Positions 25,492 to 35,478 of a DNA stretch of 64,000 nucleotides are shown here, piece after piece. The notes beneath the pieces are model-generated. The model made no database searches and was not told the origin of the DNA. It saw nothing but the letters and a program-made list of their open reading frames with translations. Made by a program: the position numbers and the translations under genes. Location: positions 1-64,000 of the forward strand of contig NZ_JOBF01000012.1 of assembly GCF_000718635.1 (NCBI RefSeq). The letters run 5' to 3'. Numbering within the stretch: the stretch's first letter is position 1; each line of letters starts with the position of its first letter. Source of the stretch: Streptomyces varsoviensis (GTDB lineage Bacteria; Actinomycetota; Actinomycetes; Streptomycetales; Streptomycetaceae).

Positions 25492-26208
25492 ATGCCAGCA
25501 ATGGAAACGCCGGGATCACCGGCATCACCCGGATCACCGGCATCACTCGGATCGGCGGGCCCGGCAGGATCAGCCGACCCCGCCGGCTCGACCGGATCAG
25601 CCGGCCCGACCGGATCAGCCGGCCCGACCGCGGTGCGGCCGTCCCCAGCCGTCCAGCCGGACACGGAACGGTTCATCGTCGTCACCGGAGGCCCCGGCTC
25701 CGGCAAGAGCACCCTGATCGACCGCCTGGAGCAGGCGGGCCACGCGCGGACGCACGAGGCCGGCCGCTCCATCATCCAGGACCAAGTGGCCATCGGCGGC
25801 CGGGCGCTGCCCTGGCACGACCGGCGCCTCTTCGCCGAGCTGATGCTCGACCGCGACCTGTGCGGCCACCGCCGGAGCGCCGCCGAACAGGCCCATGTCT
25901 TCTTCGACCGCGGCATCCCCGACATCGTCGGCTACCTGCGGCTCGAAGGGCTCCCCGTGCCGCCCCACCTGCACGCCGCCGCCCAGCGCTTCCGGTACCG
26001 CCGCCGGGTGTTCATCGCCCCGCCGTGGCCGGATATCTACACCCAGGACGCCGAGCGCAGACAGTCCTACGAGACCGCGCGCCGCACGCACGACGCGATG
26101 GCGGCGGCCTATACCGCGTACGGCTACGAATTGGTACCCCTGCCCCGCGCGAGCGTCGAGGAACGCGTGCGCTTCGTGACACGGGAACTCGCCCGGCAGG
26201 GTGCCTGA
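25492..26208 (+). CDS. P-loop ATPase/kinase-like protein (AAA_28 type)
   Basis: A 238-residue protein. After about 57 residues of low complexity (repeats of GSAGPTGSAGP type made by a 9-bp DNA repeat, 25510-25635) comes ERFIVVTGGPGSGKSTLID, a textbook Walker A. VFFDRGIPDIVGYLR and RRRVFIAPPWPDIYTQDAER identify the family, whose members look like small nucleotide- or antibiotic-type kinases of unknown substrate. A true start nearer residue 45 is possible, but no ribosome site decides this. Confidence 0.8.
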   Translation: MPAMETPGSPASPGSPASLGSAGPAGSADPAGSTGSAGPTGSAGPTAVRPSPAVQPDTERFIVVTGGPGSGKSTLIDRLEQAGHARTHEAGRSIIQDQVAIGGRALPWHDRRLFAELMLDRDLCGHRRSAAEQAHVFFDRGIPDIVGYLRLEGLPVPPHLHAAAQRFRYRRRVFIAPPWPDIYTQDAERRQSYETARRTHDAMAAAYTAYGYELVPLPRASVEERVRFVTRELARQGA

Positions 26209-26222
26209 CCGGCTCGCGGTTC

Positions 26223-26245
26223 GGGGCCCGGCGGCGCCGGGCCCC
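26223..26245. terminator. Bidirectional terminator hairpin
   Basis: Ten-base perfect arms (26223-26232 with 26236-26245) around a three-base loop, between convergent genes ending at 26208 and 26248. Confidence 0.8.
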
Positions 26246-26247
26246 CG

Positions 26248-27432
26248 TCAGGCCGTCAGCCGGGTCACTTCCGGGACCCGCTCCTCGGCCTTGCCCGCGG
26301 GGACGCTGGCGATGTCCTTGAGGCCCGTGGCCGTGCCGATCACCACCACCGGCTCCCCGTGCTCGTACGCCCAGCGCCGCCCGGCCGCCACGCCCACCGC
26401 CGAGGAGGGCTCGACGAACAGCCCCTGCGCGCCCAGCGCCCGGTGCTCCGCCATGAACTCCTCGGTGGGGACGGCGACCGCGTGGCCCGCCGAGCGCCAC
26501 AGCGCGTCCAGCCCCTGCCATACGGGCCGCGACTCGCCGAGCGAGAAGGCGGGGGAGGGGCCCCGCTCCACCGTCGTGTGTTCCTGCGCCGACCGGCCCG
26601 TACGGGCCAGGGCAGCGGTGTAGGGCGCCCCCGTCGCGGGTTCGGCCGCGACCAGCCGGGGCGTGCGCGACACCAGTCCGGCGGCCCGCAGTTCACGGAA
26701 GCCCCGGCCGATGCCCGCGAGCAGGTCGGCGCGGCAGGTGGGCACCACGACCGCGCCGATCCGCTCGCCGAAGTCCCGCGCGATCTCGTACGCGACGCTC
26801 TTGTAGCCCTCGTTGGCATAGGCGTTGCCGCCGGCCGGCGGCTGGGCGAACGTCGTCAGCGGATACCAGCCGAGCCGTTCGACGCCCTCGCGCATGGCGG
26901 CGTTGCGCGCCACGTGGTCGTCGCGCTCGACCCGCGCCGCGCCGAGCGCGTCGATCTGGGCGCGCAGCGGATCGGGCACCCCGCGGGCGGTGAGGACCAC
27001 GCACCGCAGCCCGGCCCGCGCGGCGTACGCGGCGGCGGCCGTGCCCGCGTTGCCGGACGAGGCGGCCACGACGGTGTCCGCCCCGGCGTCCAGCGCGGCG
27101 GCGACCCCGACGCTCATCGCGCGGTCCTTGTGCGACCCGGTGGGGTTGGCCCCCTCGGTCTTCACCCACAGCTCGCCGGCGCCCGCGTCCGCGAGCGGGA
27201 TACGGACGTTGGGCGTGCCGCCCTCGCCGAGCGTCACCGGGCCGGCCGAGACGGGCAGTGCCCCGGGCCAGCCCCACGGCCCGCCCGGGTAGCGCTCCAG
27301 GGACAGCCCGGACAGATCGGCGAGGGGCGGGGCCGCGTTGACCCCGAGCCCCTCGGCGGCGCACTCGGGACAGCCGGTGAAGCCCGTTACGAGAACGCCG
27401 CAGCGCAGGCAGTGCAGTGGTGGTGACGTCAC
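26248..27432 (-). CDS. Threonine synthase-like PLP enzyme with zinc ribbon
   Basis: A 394-residue fold-type II PLP enzyme. The N-terminus is a zinc ribbon (CLRC at about 9-12, CPEC at about 21-24). The PLP lysine is in NPTGSHKDRAM (about 100-108); the phosphate loop is SSGNAGTAA. The closest functions are threonine synthase and related beta-replacing enzymes. A canonical thrC normally lies in the hom-thrC-thrB operon, so this is probably a paralogue with another substrate. Confidence 0.85.
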   Translation of the reverse strand: MTSPPLHCLRCGVLVTGFTGCPECAAEGLGVNAAPPLADLSGLSLERYPGGPWGWPGALPVSAGPVTLGEGGTPNVRIPLADAGAGELWVKTEGANPTGSHKDRAMSVGVAAALDAGADTVVAASSGNAGTAAAAYAARAGLRCVVLTARGVPDPLRAQIDALGAARVERDDHVARNAAMREGVERLGWYPLTTFAQPPAGGNAYANEGYKSVAYEIARDFGERIGAVVVPTCRADLLAGIGRGFRELRAAGLVSRTPRLVAAEPATGAPYTAALARTGRSAQEHTTVERGPSPAFSLGESRPVWQGLDALWRSAGHAVAVPTEEFMAEHRALGAQGLFVEPSSAVGVAAGRRWAYEHGEPVVVIGTATGLKDIASVPAGKAEERVPEVTRLTA

Positions 27433-27616
27433 AGGAGGCTCCCGGGTACGTACGGGGAAGGACCGGACGCCTCGTGCGGCTCGTACGCCTCGTGCGTCGC
27501 AGAAGAATCGTACGGCTGCGAGGCGAGGGGTCGAAAAGTGGTCAGGAACGCTCGGGGACGGGCAGGAACGGGCCGCCGGGTGCCGACAGGGGCTCCGCGG
27601 TCCCCGGGGCGGTGGC

Positions 27617-28003
27617 TCAGAGCCGGCGCCGCATCCGGGGGACCCGGAGCGGACGGGAGGCGGGGCCGCCGATGTGCGAGAACGGCTGCCGCCGCCAGTC
27701 CAGGCTCTCCGGGAGCGTCAACAGCAGCGTGGCATCGCGCTCTTGGGCTCCCGGGGCGTCGTCGGCCGGGGAGGCGTCCGCGACGCCGCGCCCCGCGCCC
27801 GGGCAGACCGTGAGCCCGAACGGATTCCATGGGGAGGGGCAGAGCGCGTGCTCGGGCAGCACGTCCTCGTCCGCCAGCAGCGCGATCGGCGCCGCGCAGT
27901 CCGGGCAGATCACCCGGAACATCTCGTAGGTCTCGTAGGTGTCGTCAGCGCTGTCGGCGGTGTTGCCGGTGTCGCCCTCATCGAGGCGTTCAGGGCTGGG
28001 CAT
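27617..28003 (-). CDS. Conserved hypothetical protein with CxxC motif
   Basis: A 128-residue protein that I recall as a conserved Streptomyces hypothetical. The core MFRVICPDCAAPIALLADED and ALCPSPWNPFGLTVCPG carries four cysteines that could bind zinc. The N-terminus is acidic and the C-terminus basic (RVPRMRRRL). ATG 28003 has GGGGGAGAT eight bases upstream. Function is unknown; it is divergent from the Lrp regulator. Confidence 0.7.
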   Translation of the reverse strand: MPSPERLDEGDTGNTADSADDTYETYEMFRVICPDCAAPIALLADEDVLPEHALCPSPWNPFGLTVCPGAGRGVADASPADDAPGAQERDATLLLTLPESLDWRRQPFSHIGGPASRPLRVPRMRRRL

Positions 28004-28200
28004 AGTGGGATCTCCCCCTCAGATGGGCCGGTCAGGCGACGTGGCCTCGACCACAGCAAGGATTTCCCTGGCGACCGCGCGGATAATCGCAGCGCGCCGA
28101 CGGACACGGGTGAAGGGATGTGGCGTTCGTCACATGCCGCGCGCAGTTGCGCCGCCGCCGACTGTGCCCGATCGCCCCCGACCCCATAAGGTGATCCGCT

Positions 28201-28641
28201 GTGGAGGAGCTGGACAGACAAATCGTGGAGCTGCTCGTCAAGGACGGGCGGATGAGCTACACCGACCTGGGCAAGGCCACCGGCCTGTCCACCTCGGCGG
28301 TGCACCAGCGCGTGCGCCGCCTCGAACAGCGCGGCGTCATCCGCGGCTACGCGGCCGTCGTCGACCCCGAGGCCGTGGGGCTCCCCCTCACCGCGTTCAT
28401 CTCGGTCAAACCCTTCGACCCGAGCGCGCCCGACGACATCGCCGACCGGCTCGCCGACATCCCCGAGATCGAGGCGTGCCACAGCGTCGCGGGCGACGAG
28501 AACTACATCCTCAAGGTGCGCGTCGCCACCCCCCTCGAACTCGAACACCTCCTCACCCGCATCCGCTCGCTCGCCGGCACCTCCACCCGCACCACCGTCG
28601 TCCTGTCCACCCCCTACGAGGCCCGGCCGCCCCGCATCTGA
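28201..28641 (+). CDS. Lrp/AsnC-family regulator
   Basis: A 146-residue protein: HTH at about 1-50 (LDRQIVELLVKDGRMSYTDL, STSAVHQRVRRLE) and RAM domain at about 65-140 (GLPLTAFISVKPF, VAGDENYILKVRV), which binds amino acids and forms the dimer. GTG 28201 fits the family length. It may control the amidohydrolase downstream (188 bp) or the divergent gene. Confidence 0.93.
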   Translation: MEELDRQIVELLVKDGRMSYTDLGKATGLSTSAVHQRVRRLEQRGVIRGYAAVVDPEAVGLPLTAFISVKPFDPSAPDDIADRLADIPEIEACHSVAGDENYILKVRVATPLELEHLLTRIRSLAGTSTRTTVVLSTPYEARPPRI

Positions 28642-28828
28642 CCGGCGGGCGTCCCGCGTTCCCGTGGGAGCGCGACCCCGGTGCGGGAACCGTGCCCCCA
28701 GGGACGAGACTGGACGGGTCCGTACGCCGCTCCGCACGGCGCGCACGCCCGCGCGCGAGCCCCACCGCGAGGTGGACGGCAGCACCGAGCGCGGCCCGGC
28801 CCGAACGACACCACGAGGCGAAGAACCA

Positions 28829-30469
28829 GTGACCGAACCCACCCCCGCCGAGGCCCCGAGCCGCACCGTTCTGCTCCGCGGCGGCACCGTCCACAGCCCC
28901 GCCGACCCCTTCGCGACCGCCATGGTCGTCGAGCGCGGCAGCGTCGCCTGGGTCGGCTCCGAGGGCGCGGCGGACTCCTTCGCCGACGGCGTCGACGAGA
29001 CCGTCGACCTCAACGGAGCGCTCGTCACGGCGGCGTTCACGGACGCACACGTGCATACGACCGCCACCGGGCTCACGCTCACCGGCCTCGACCTCTCGGA
29101 CGCCCGTACCCTCACCGACGCGCTCGACCGGGTACGGGCCCACGCGGCCGCGCACCCGGCGGACCGCGTCCTCCTCGGCCACGGCTGGGACGCCACCCGC
29201 TGGCCCGAGGCGCGCCCGCCCTCCCGGGCCGAACTCGACGCGGCGACGGGCGGCCGACCGCTCTATCTCACCCGCGTCGACGTCCACTCCGCCGTCGTCA
29301 CCAGCGCCCTCCTCGACCTGGTGCCCGGCGTCACCGGGCGCTCCGGGTACGCCGCCGACGCGCCGCTGACCGGGGACGCGCACCACGCCGTGCGCGCCGC
29401 CGCGCACGAGAGCGTCACCCCGGCCCAGCGCACGGCCGCCCAGCGCGCCGCCCGCGCCCACGCCGCCGCCCAGGGCATCGGCTCGCTCCACGAGTGCGCC
29501 GGACCCGACATCTCCAGCCCCGAGGACCTGACCGGCCTGCTGGCCCTCGCCGCCGAGGAGCCGGGCCCCCGCGTCTTCGGCTACTGGGCCGAAGCCATCA
29601 CAGAAGCAAAGGAAGCCGACCGCATCCGCGAGCTCGGCGCGATCGGCGCGGCCGGCGACCTCTTCGTCGACGGCTCCCTCGGCTCACACACCGCCTGCCT
29701 GCACGAGCCCTACGCCGACGCCACCCACACCGGCGTCGCGCACCACGACGCGGCGGCCATCGCGGCCCACGTCGCCGCCTGCACCGAGGCGGGCCTCCAG
29801 GCCGGCTTCCACGCCATCGGGGACGCCGCCGTCGCCGCCGTCGTGGAGGGGGTGCGCGCCGCCGCAGACCGGGTCGGCCTCGCCCGTATCCGCGCCGCCC
29901 GGCACCGCGTCGAGCACGCCGAGATGCTCACCCCCGAGACCATCGCCGCCTTCGCCGAACTGGGCCTCACCGCCTCCGTACAGCCCGCCTTCGACGCGGC
30001 CTGGGGCGGCGAGGACGGCATGTACGCGCAGCGACTGGGCAGGGAGCGGGCCCGTACGCTCAATCCGTACGCCGCCCTGCTGCGCGCCGGCGTGCCGCTC
30101 GCGCTCGGGTCCGACAGCCCGGTCACCCCCCTGGACCCCTGGGGCACGGTGCGGGCCGCCGCCTTCCACCGCACTCCCGAGCACCGCGTCTCCGTACGCG
30201 CCGCCTTCACCGCCCATACGCGCGGCGGCTGGCGCGCGGTGGGCCGCGACGACGCCGGGGTGCTCGTCCCCGGAGCCCCGGCGGACTACGCGGTCTGGGA
30301 GACCGGCGACCTCGTCGTGCAGGTGCCGGACAGCCGGGTCGCCGACTGGTCCACCGACCCCCGCTCCGGCACTCCGGGCCTGCCCGATCTGACCCCCGGC
30401 CGCCAACTGCCGGTCTGCGTCCGCACGGTGGTCGGCGGCCGGACCGTCCACGAGCGGCCGAACGAGTGA
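28829..30469 (+). CDS. YtcJ-like amidohydrolase (amidohydrolase family 3)
   Basis: A 546-residue metal-dependent hydrolase. FTDAHVHTTATG gives the first metal-binding HxH; DGSLGSHTACL, FHAIGDAA, HRVEHAEML and LGSDSPVTPLDPW are the other typical blocks, the last with the catalytic Asp. The substrate of this group is unknown. GTG 28829 is preferred over the in-frame upstream start at 28664 since RTVLLRGGTVHSP is the normal beginning and GAGG lies upstream. Confidence 0.9.
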   Translation: MTEPTPAEAPSRTVLLRGGTVHSPADPFATAMVVERGSVAWVGSEGAADSFADGVDETVDLNGALVTAAFTDAHVHTTATGLTLTGLDLSDARTLTDALDRVRAHAAAHPADRVLLGHGWDATRWPEARPPSRAELDAATGGRPLYLTRVDVHSAVVTSALLDLVPGVTGRSGYAADAPLTGDAHHAVRAAAHESVTPAQRTAAQRAARAHAAAQGIGSLHECAGPDISSPEDLTGLLALAAEEPGPRVFGYWAEAITEAKEADRIRELGAIGAAGDLFVDGSLGSHTACLHEPYADATHTGVAHHDAAAIAAHVAACTEAGLQAGFHAIGDAAVAAVVEGVRAAADRVGLARIRAARHRVEHAEMLTPETIAAFAELGLTASVQPAFDAAWGGEDGMYAQRLGRERARTLNPYAALLRAGVPLALGSDSPVTPLDPWGTVRAAAFHRTPEHRVSVRAAFTAHTRGGWRAVGRDDAGVLVPGAPADYAVWETGDLVVQVPDSRVADWSTDPRSGTPGLPDLTPGRQLPVCVRTVVGGRTVHERPNE

Positions 30470-30579
30470 TGTACGGTCGCCCCGTACCGCCGAACGACGT
30501 GCCGTCGGCCTGTCGCCCCCTGCCCGCGCTCTCCGTACTGACCTGCTGATTTGAGACAACGACGCAGGTCATGTGAGTG

Positions 30580-30610
30580 TTGACAGGGTGCGGGCGACGG
30601 CGGGTAGGTT
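30580..30610 (+). promoter_or_regulatory. Sigma-70 promoter candidate for the lnt-ppm operon
   Basis: Perfect -35 TTGACA (30580-30585), 19-bp spacer, TAGGTT (30605-30610). The spacer is long, but the -35 is the best HrdB match seen in this gap. Confidence 0.5.
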
Positions 30611-31061
30611 CGGCGGAGTCCACCACAGGACGCCCGGTCGGGAATCCTCCGCCTAGTCATCGAACGCCGCTGGGCCAGGGGGCGGTGAGCCGCGAAGGCA
30701 CACCGCCACTGGGAGCCAGGTCCAGCGCACGGGGGCGAGGGAAGGTTTCTCCAGGCCGGCAGGTGGGACCCGGGTGGGGCCCGGGCGTTCAGTAGACAAC
30801 GGCTTTCGGTCGACCCGCAGCCAGCGGGCCCCAGGTCGGCCCGAAGGACTCTGGGCCCCCATCCGCAGTCCCCCTCCGCGGGGCCGCGCGCCGCCGCCCC
30901 TCCCGGCCCGCGAGGCCGCCCGGAACATCTCCGTTCCCGCGCCCGCCGGCCCTCCCGCGCCCTTCTTGGCGCACCTTCCTTTACCCACCCTGGGGCCGCA
31001 CCGCAATCTCGTCGGTATACCGTCTGCTCACCACCGCACGACCTGCAAGGAAGGCCGTCAC
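30611..31061 (+). other. Long untranslated leader before lnt
   Basis: About 450 bases without a supportable ORF separate the promoter candidate from the lnt start. Several self-complementary stretches are present, for example ACCCGGGTGGGGCCCGGGC near 30770-30785. I cannot assign it to a named RNA family; it could be a structured leader, hold a small RNA, or be plain spacer. Confidence 0.4.
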
Positions 31062-32774
31062 GTGCCCTCGGGTTCCGACACCACCGCCGCATCCGCCCCC
31101 GGCGGTCCGGCAGCCACGCCACAGGCGGACGACCCGGCGCCGGACGACGCCGGGGAGGAGCCCGTGCCCGCCGACACCGAAGAGAAGCCCGCCGCCCGCC
31201 CCGGCCGCGCCCGGCGCTTCGCGCTGCTCGTGCGCCGGGAGGCGCCGCGCACCGGGCTCGCCGTCCTCGGCGGCCTCGCCCTGACCGCGGCGTTCCCGCC
31301 GTACGATCTGTGGCCGCTGTCGCTCGTCGCCGTCGCCGCCCTGAGCCTGCTCACCCGGGGCCGTACCGCCCGCCAGGGCGCGTGGACCGGCTTCGCCTTC
31401 GGCCTGCCGTTCTTCTTCTTCCTGCTGCGCTGGCTGCGCGTGGTCGGCTACGACGCCGTCGTCGGACTGTCGGTCGCCGAGGCGCTCTTCGTCGCCCTGC
31501 TCGGCGCGGGCCTCGCCCGCGTCTCCCGGCTGCGCGGCTGGCCGCTGTGGACCGCCTGCCTGTGGGTCGCCCAGGAGTGGGCCCGCGACCGCGTCCCGTT
31601 CGGCGGCTTCCCCTGGGGGCGGCTCGCCTTCGCCAACACCGGCTCGTCCTTCACGCCCTTCGCGGCCCTCGGCGGCGCCCCCTTGGTGACCTTCGCGGTC
31701 GCCCTCGCGGGCGCCCTGCTGGCCGATGCCGTCGCCGCCGCGTGGCGGCTGCGGGCGACGGGGCCCCGGACCGTACGGGCCGCGCTGCCGGCCGTCGAGG
31801 CGCTCGCGCTGGCCGCCGCGGTCACGGTCGGCGCGTACGCCGTGCCCGTGCCGACCAAGGCCGACGACACGGCGGACATCGCCATCGTCCAGGGCAACGT
31901 CCAGCAGGCGGGCATGGACTTCCTCGGCCGCCCGATGATGATCCTCAACAACCACGTGGACGCCACCCTCAAGCTGGCGAAGGACGTGAAGGCGGGCCGG
32001 GTGAAGAAGCCCGACCTGGTGATCTGGCCGGAGAACTCCTCCGACCTCGACCCGTTCAAGTACCCCGAGGCGTACGACCGCATCCAGGAGGCCGTGCAGG
32101 CCGTCGGCGTGCCGATCCTCGTCGGCGCCCTCGTCGACCACCCCTCCAAGAAGGGGTACGTCTACAACGAGGGCATCGTCTGGGACCCCGAGAAGGGCCC
32201 CGGCGCCTCCTATACGAAGCAGCACCCCGTGCCCTTCGGCGAGTACGTGCCCTTCCGCGCCGAACTGAGCAAGCTGATCACCCGGTTCCAGCGGGTACCC
32301 CGCGACTTCTACCCGGGCGACCACACCGGCGTCCTCCAGGTCGGCCCGGCCCGCCTCGGCGACGTCATCTGCTTCGAGGTCGCCTACGACGAGATCGTCC
32401 ACGACACGGTGCGGGCGGGGGCGCGGGCCCTGGTCGTCCAGACCAACAACGCCACCTACGGCCGCACCGGCCAGCCCGAGCAGCAGCTCGCGATGTCCAA
32501 GCTGCGCGCCGTCGAACACGGCCGCGCCGTCGTCACCGCGGCCACCAGCGGCATCAGCGCGGTCGTCGCGCCCGACGGCACGGTGGAGCGGCGCAGCGCG
32601 GAATTCACCCAAGAGGTCCTGAACGCCCGCATCCCATTGCGTGACGGGACCACCGTCGCCGACCGCGTCGGTGCGGCGCCCGAGTGGGTGATCGCTATGG
32701 TGGGCCTCCTGTCCTGCGCGGTCGCGATCATGCTCGGCCGCTGGGGACGTTCGGACAAGAAGGGACAGCAGTGA
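31062..32774 (+). CDS. lnt: Apolipoprotein N-acyltransferase
   Basis: A 570-residue membrane enzyme that N-acylates the lipobox cysteine of lipoproteins. A 55-residue acidic/Pro-rich N-terminal extension is followed by about six helices (65-265) and a nitrilase-like domain. The catalytic triad is complete: Glu324 in IWPENSS, Lys386 in SYTKQHP and Cys437 in [13 protein letters not shown] 31062 has AAGGAAGG upstream. Its stop overlaps the ppm start (GTGA), reflecting the functional pairing known in mycobacteria, where both domains can be fused. Confidence 0.95.
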   Translation: MPSGSDTTAASAPGGPAATPQADDPAPDDAGEEPVPADTEEKPAARPGRARRFALLVRREAPRTGLAVLGGLALTAAFPPYDLWPLSLVAVAALSLLTRGRTARQGAWTGFAFGLPFFFFLLRWLRVVGYDAVVGLSVAEALFVALLGAGLARVSRLRGWPLWTACLWVAQEWARDRVPFGGFPWGRLAFANTGSSFTPFAALGGAPLVTFAVALAGALLADAVAAAWRLRATGPRTVRAALPAVEALALAAAVTVGAYAVPVPTKADDTADIAIVQGNVQQAGMDFLGRPMMILNNHVDATLKLAKDVKAGRVKKPDLVIWPENSSDLDPFKYPEAYDRIQEAVQAVGVPILVGALVDHPSKKGYVYNEGIVWDPEKGPGASYTKQHPVPFGEYVPFRAELSKLITRFQRVPRDFYPGDHTGVLQVGPARLGDVICFEVAYDEIVHDTVRAGARALVVQTNNATYGRTGQPEQQLAMSKLRAVEHGRAVVTAATSGISAVVAPDGTVERRSAEFTQEVLNARIPLRDGTTVADRVGAAPEWVIAMVGLLSCAVAIMLGRWGRSDKKGQQ

Positions 32775-33538
32775 ACGACGGCGCTCAGCGGAAGTACGGT
32801 CCGCTCGGCAGGACTTTGGTGATCATCCCGACCTTCAACGAGGCGGAGAACATCAAGCCCATCGTCGCCCGGGTGCGGTCCGCCGTCCCCGAGGCGCACA
32901 TCCTCGTCGCCGACGACAACAGCCCCGACGGCACCGGGAAGCTCGCCGATGAGCTCGCCGCCGAGGACGACCACGTCAAGGTCATGCACCGCAAGGGCAA
33001 GGAAGGGCTCGGCGCGGCCTACCTCGCCGGCTTCCGCTGGGGTCTCGACAACGACTACGGCGTCCTCGTGGAGATGGACGCCGACGGCTCCCACCAGCCC
33101 GAGGAACTGCCCCGGCTGCTGACCGCGCTCAAGAGCGCCGACCTCGTCCTCGGTTCCCGCTGGGTGCCCGGCGGGCGCGTCGTGAACTGGCCCAAGCACC
33201 GCGAGTACCTCTCCCGCGGCGGCTCCACCTACTCCCGGCTGCTGCTCGACGTCCCCATGCGCGATGTCACGGGCGGCTACCGGGCCTTCCGCAGGGAGAC
33301 GCTGGAAGGGCTGGGCATGGACCAAGTGGCCTCCCAGGGCTACTGCTTCCAGGTCGACCTGGCCTGGCGCGCGGTCAAGGCCGGGTTCCATGTCGTGGAG
33401 GTCCCCATCACCTTCGTCGAGCGCGAGCTGGGCGACAGCAAGATGTCCAAGGACATCCTGGCCGAGGCGCTGTGGCGGGTCACGACCTGGGGCGTCGGCT
33501 CGCGGGTCAACAAGGTGCTCGGCCGCCGGAACGGCTGA
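32771..33538 (+). CDS. ppm1: Polyprenol monophosphomannose synthase
   Basis: A 255-residue GT2 glycosyltransferase transferring mannose from GDP-mannose to polyprenyl phosphate, the donor for protein O-mannosylation in Streptomyces. [34 protein letters not shown] (metal-binding DAD), GSRWVPGG and [10 protein letters not shown] are standard. No membrane anchor is present. It is coupled to lnt by a four-base overlap. Confidence 0.95.
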   Translation: MNDGAQRKYGPLGRTLVIIPTFNEAENIKPIVARVRSAVPEAHILVADDNSPDGTGKLADELAAEDDHVKVMHRKGKEGLGAAYLAGFRWGLDNDYGVLVEMDADGSHQPEELPRLLTALKSADLVLGSRWVPGGRVVNWPKHREYLSRGGSTYSRLLLDVPMRDVTGGYRAFRRETLEGLGMDQVASQGYCFQVDLAWRAVKAGFHVVEVPITFVERELGDSKMSKDILAEALWRVTTWGVGSRVNKVLGRRNG

Positions 33539-33550
33539 CGCCTCGACACG

Positions 33551-33590
33551 CCGTTCCTCCTGTTCACGCACCATTCCGCCTGTTCACGCG
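33551..33590. repeat. 20-bp direct repeat after ppm1
   Basis: Two adjacent copies (33551-33570 and 33571-33590) differ at a few positions; both contain CCTGTTCACGC. It lies between ppm1 and the F420 enzyme gene. Confidence 0.6.
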
Positions 33591-33660
33591 CCGTCGCGCC
33601 GGGTAACCGGTTCGGCGGCGCGTGATGTTTTGGGCAATGCGACTCGGGAACCCGCACAAT

Positions 33661-34626
33661 ATGGTGCAAATCGGCTACACAATGATGACCGAGCAGGCGG
33701 GGCCCCGAGACCTCGTGAACCATGTGGTCCGGGCCGAGCAGGCCGGATTCGACTTCTCCGTCACCTCCGACCACTACTCCCCGTGGCTCGCCTCCCAGGG
33801 GCACTCCCCGTACGCCTGGTCCGTCCTGGGCGCCGCGGCCCAGGCCACCTCCCGCATCCCGCTCATGTCGTACGTCACCTGCCCCACCACCCGCTACCAC
33901 CCCGCGATCGTCGCCCAGAAGGCCGCCACCGTGCAGTTGCTCTCCGAGGGCCGCTTCCGGCTCGGCCTCGGCGCCGGCGAGAACCTCAACGAGCACGTCG
34001 TGGGCGGCGGCTGGCCCGGCGCCGGCGAGCGGCACGAGAAGCTCGCCGAGGCGATCGGGATCATCCGCGCCCTGTTCGAGGGGCAGACCCTCAACCACCA
34101 CGGCGCGCATTACGACGTGGAGTCCGCCAAGCTCTGGGACCTGCCCGAACAGGCACCGCCGATCGGCGTCGCCGTCTCCGGGGAGGACTCCTGCGCGCTC
34201 GCCGGCCGCCTCGCGGACCTCGTCATCGGCACCGAGCCCAAGGCCGAGCTGCTGGAGGCTTTCGACCGACACGGGGGAGCGGGCAAGCCCCGGGTCGGGC
34301 AGTTGCCCATCTCCTACGACCCCGACCGGGACGCCGCCCTGCGCCGCGCCCACGACCAGTTCCGCTGGTTCGCCGGCGGCTGGAAGGTCAACTCCGAGCT
34401 GCCCGGCCCCGAGGCCTTCGCCGGGGCCACCCAGTTCGTACGGCCCGAGGACGTCGCGGAGACGATCCCGTGCGGCGACCGCCTCGACGACTTCGTCGAG
34501 GCCGTACGCCCGTACGCGGACGCGGGCTTCACCGAGATCGCCCTGGTCCAGATCGGCGGGGAGACCCAGCCCGGCTTCCTCGACTGGGCCGAACGCTCCC
34601 TGCTGCCCGCGCTGCGCACCCTGTGA
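33661..34626 (+). CDS. F420-dependent LLM-class oxidoreductase (G6PDH-like family)
   Basis: A 321-residue TIM-barrel enzyme of the luciferase-like group related to F420-dependent glucose-6-phosphate dehydrogenase. MVQIGYTMMTEQAGPRDLV, TSDHYSPWL, TCPTTRYHPAIVAQKAA and GLGAGENLNEHV are typical. The sugar is not certain. The ATG at 33661 is preferred on family length; an in-frame GTG at 33622 adds 13 residues, and neither has a strong ribosome site. Confidence 0.88.
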   Translation: MVQIGYTMMTEQAGPRDLVNHVVRAEQAGFDFSVTSDHYSPWLASQGHSPYAWSVLGAAAQATSRIPLMSYVTCPTTRYHPAIVAQKAATVQLLSEGRFRLGLGAGENLNEHVVGGGWPGAGERHEKLAEAIGIIRALFEGQTLNHHGAHYDVESAKLWDLPEQAPPIGVAVSGEDSCALAGRLADLVIGTEPKAELLEAFDRHGGAGKPRVGQLPISYDPDRDAALRRAHDQFRWFAGGWKVNSELPGPEAFAGATQFVRPEDVAETIPCGDRLDDFVEAVRPYADAGFTEIALVQIGGETQPGFLDWAERSLLPALRTL

Positions 34627-34775
34627 GCGCTGTGAGGGCGTCTGTGAGTGCCGGAAGCGCTGGGAGCGGCGGCCGGGACGGATTCGTACCCGTTCCGGCC
34701 GCTTCCGCGCGGACCGTGCGCGGGCGGCGCGCCACCGGCGACGCGGCAGCGCACGGGTGCAGGCACACTTGAGGC

Positions 34776-35345
34776 ATGACCTTCGGATCGCCGCCGCCGA
34801 CAGCCGCCCGCCCGCCCCAGCGCTCACGGGCCCGCAAGCTCGTCCCGCTGGCCGTCGCCGCCTGGGCGGTGCTGGAGATCTGGCTGCTGATCCTGGTCGG
34901 CGAGGCCGCGGGCGGGCTCACCGTGCTGGCGCTGCTGGCCGCGGGCGTGCTGCTGGGCTCCGTGGTGATCAAGCGGGCGGGGCGGCGCGCCTGGGAGCGG
35001 CTGGCCCGTACGGTCCAGGCGGCCGAGAACCCCGCGACGGCCCCCGCCGGGCGGGAGAGCTCCGGCAATGGGCTGATGATGCTCGGCGGCCTGCTGATCA
35101 TGATCCCCGGGCTGCTCTCCGACGCCGCCGGCCTGCTGTGCCTCTTCCCGCCGACGCGGGCGCTGCTGCGCAAGACCTTCGAACGGCGGCTGACGCGCCG
35201 GGCCGGCTACGCGCCGGGTTCCCTGGGTGACGCCTTCGAGCAGGCCCGTATGCACCGCCCGGACGGCAAGGTCGTCCCCGGAGAGGTGATCCGGGACGAC
35301 GAGCCGCCCGCGCCGCGCCACGACGGCCCGCAGCTCCCGCACTGA
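34776..35345 (+). CDS. fxsA: FxsA-family membrane protein
   Basis: A 189-residue protein with four hydrophobic helices: about 24-42 (LVPLAVAAWAVLEIWLL), 46-68 and two in 95-130 (GGLLIMIPGLLSDAAGLLCL). The GxLLIxPGxxSD block is diagnostic of FxsA, a cytoplasmic-membrane protein of unclear role. The N-terminus and C-terminus are longer and polar than in E. coli. Confidence 0.92.
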   Translation: MTFGSPPPTAARPPQRSRARKLVPLAVAAWAVLEIWLLILVGEAAGGLTVLALLAAGVLLGSVVIKRAGRRAWERLARTVQAAENPATAPAGRESSGNGLMMLGGLLIMIPGLLSDAAGLLCLFPPTRALLRKTFERRLTRRAGYAPGSLGDAFEQARMHRPDGKVVPGEVIRDDEPPAPRHDGPQLPH

Positions 35346-35478
35346 AGCGAGCCCTGGGAGCCCGGCTCTCCCGGGCGCCCGTACGCCCAGGAGGGCCGCG
35401 GCCCGTACGCGATACGAACCGCGGCCCCGTATGGGCGCACAGCGGCCCTGTACGTGGCAGAGGCCCCGTACGCGCGCA

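Noticed and set aside
30650..30760. Words resembling a cobalamin riboswitch (CCGCCACTG, GGAGCCAGG) in the lnt leader.
   Set aside because: They are fused without the intervening helices, no full B12 box follows, and the downstream genes have no cobalamin link.
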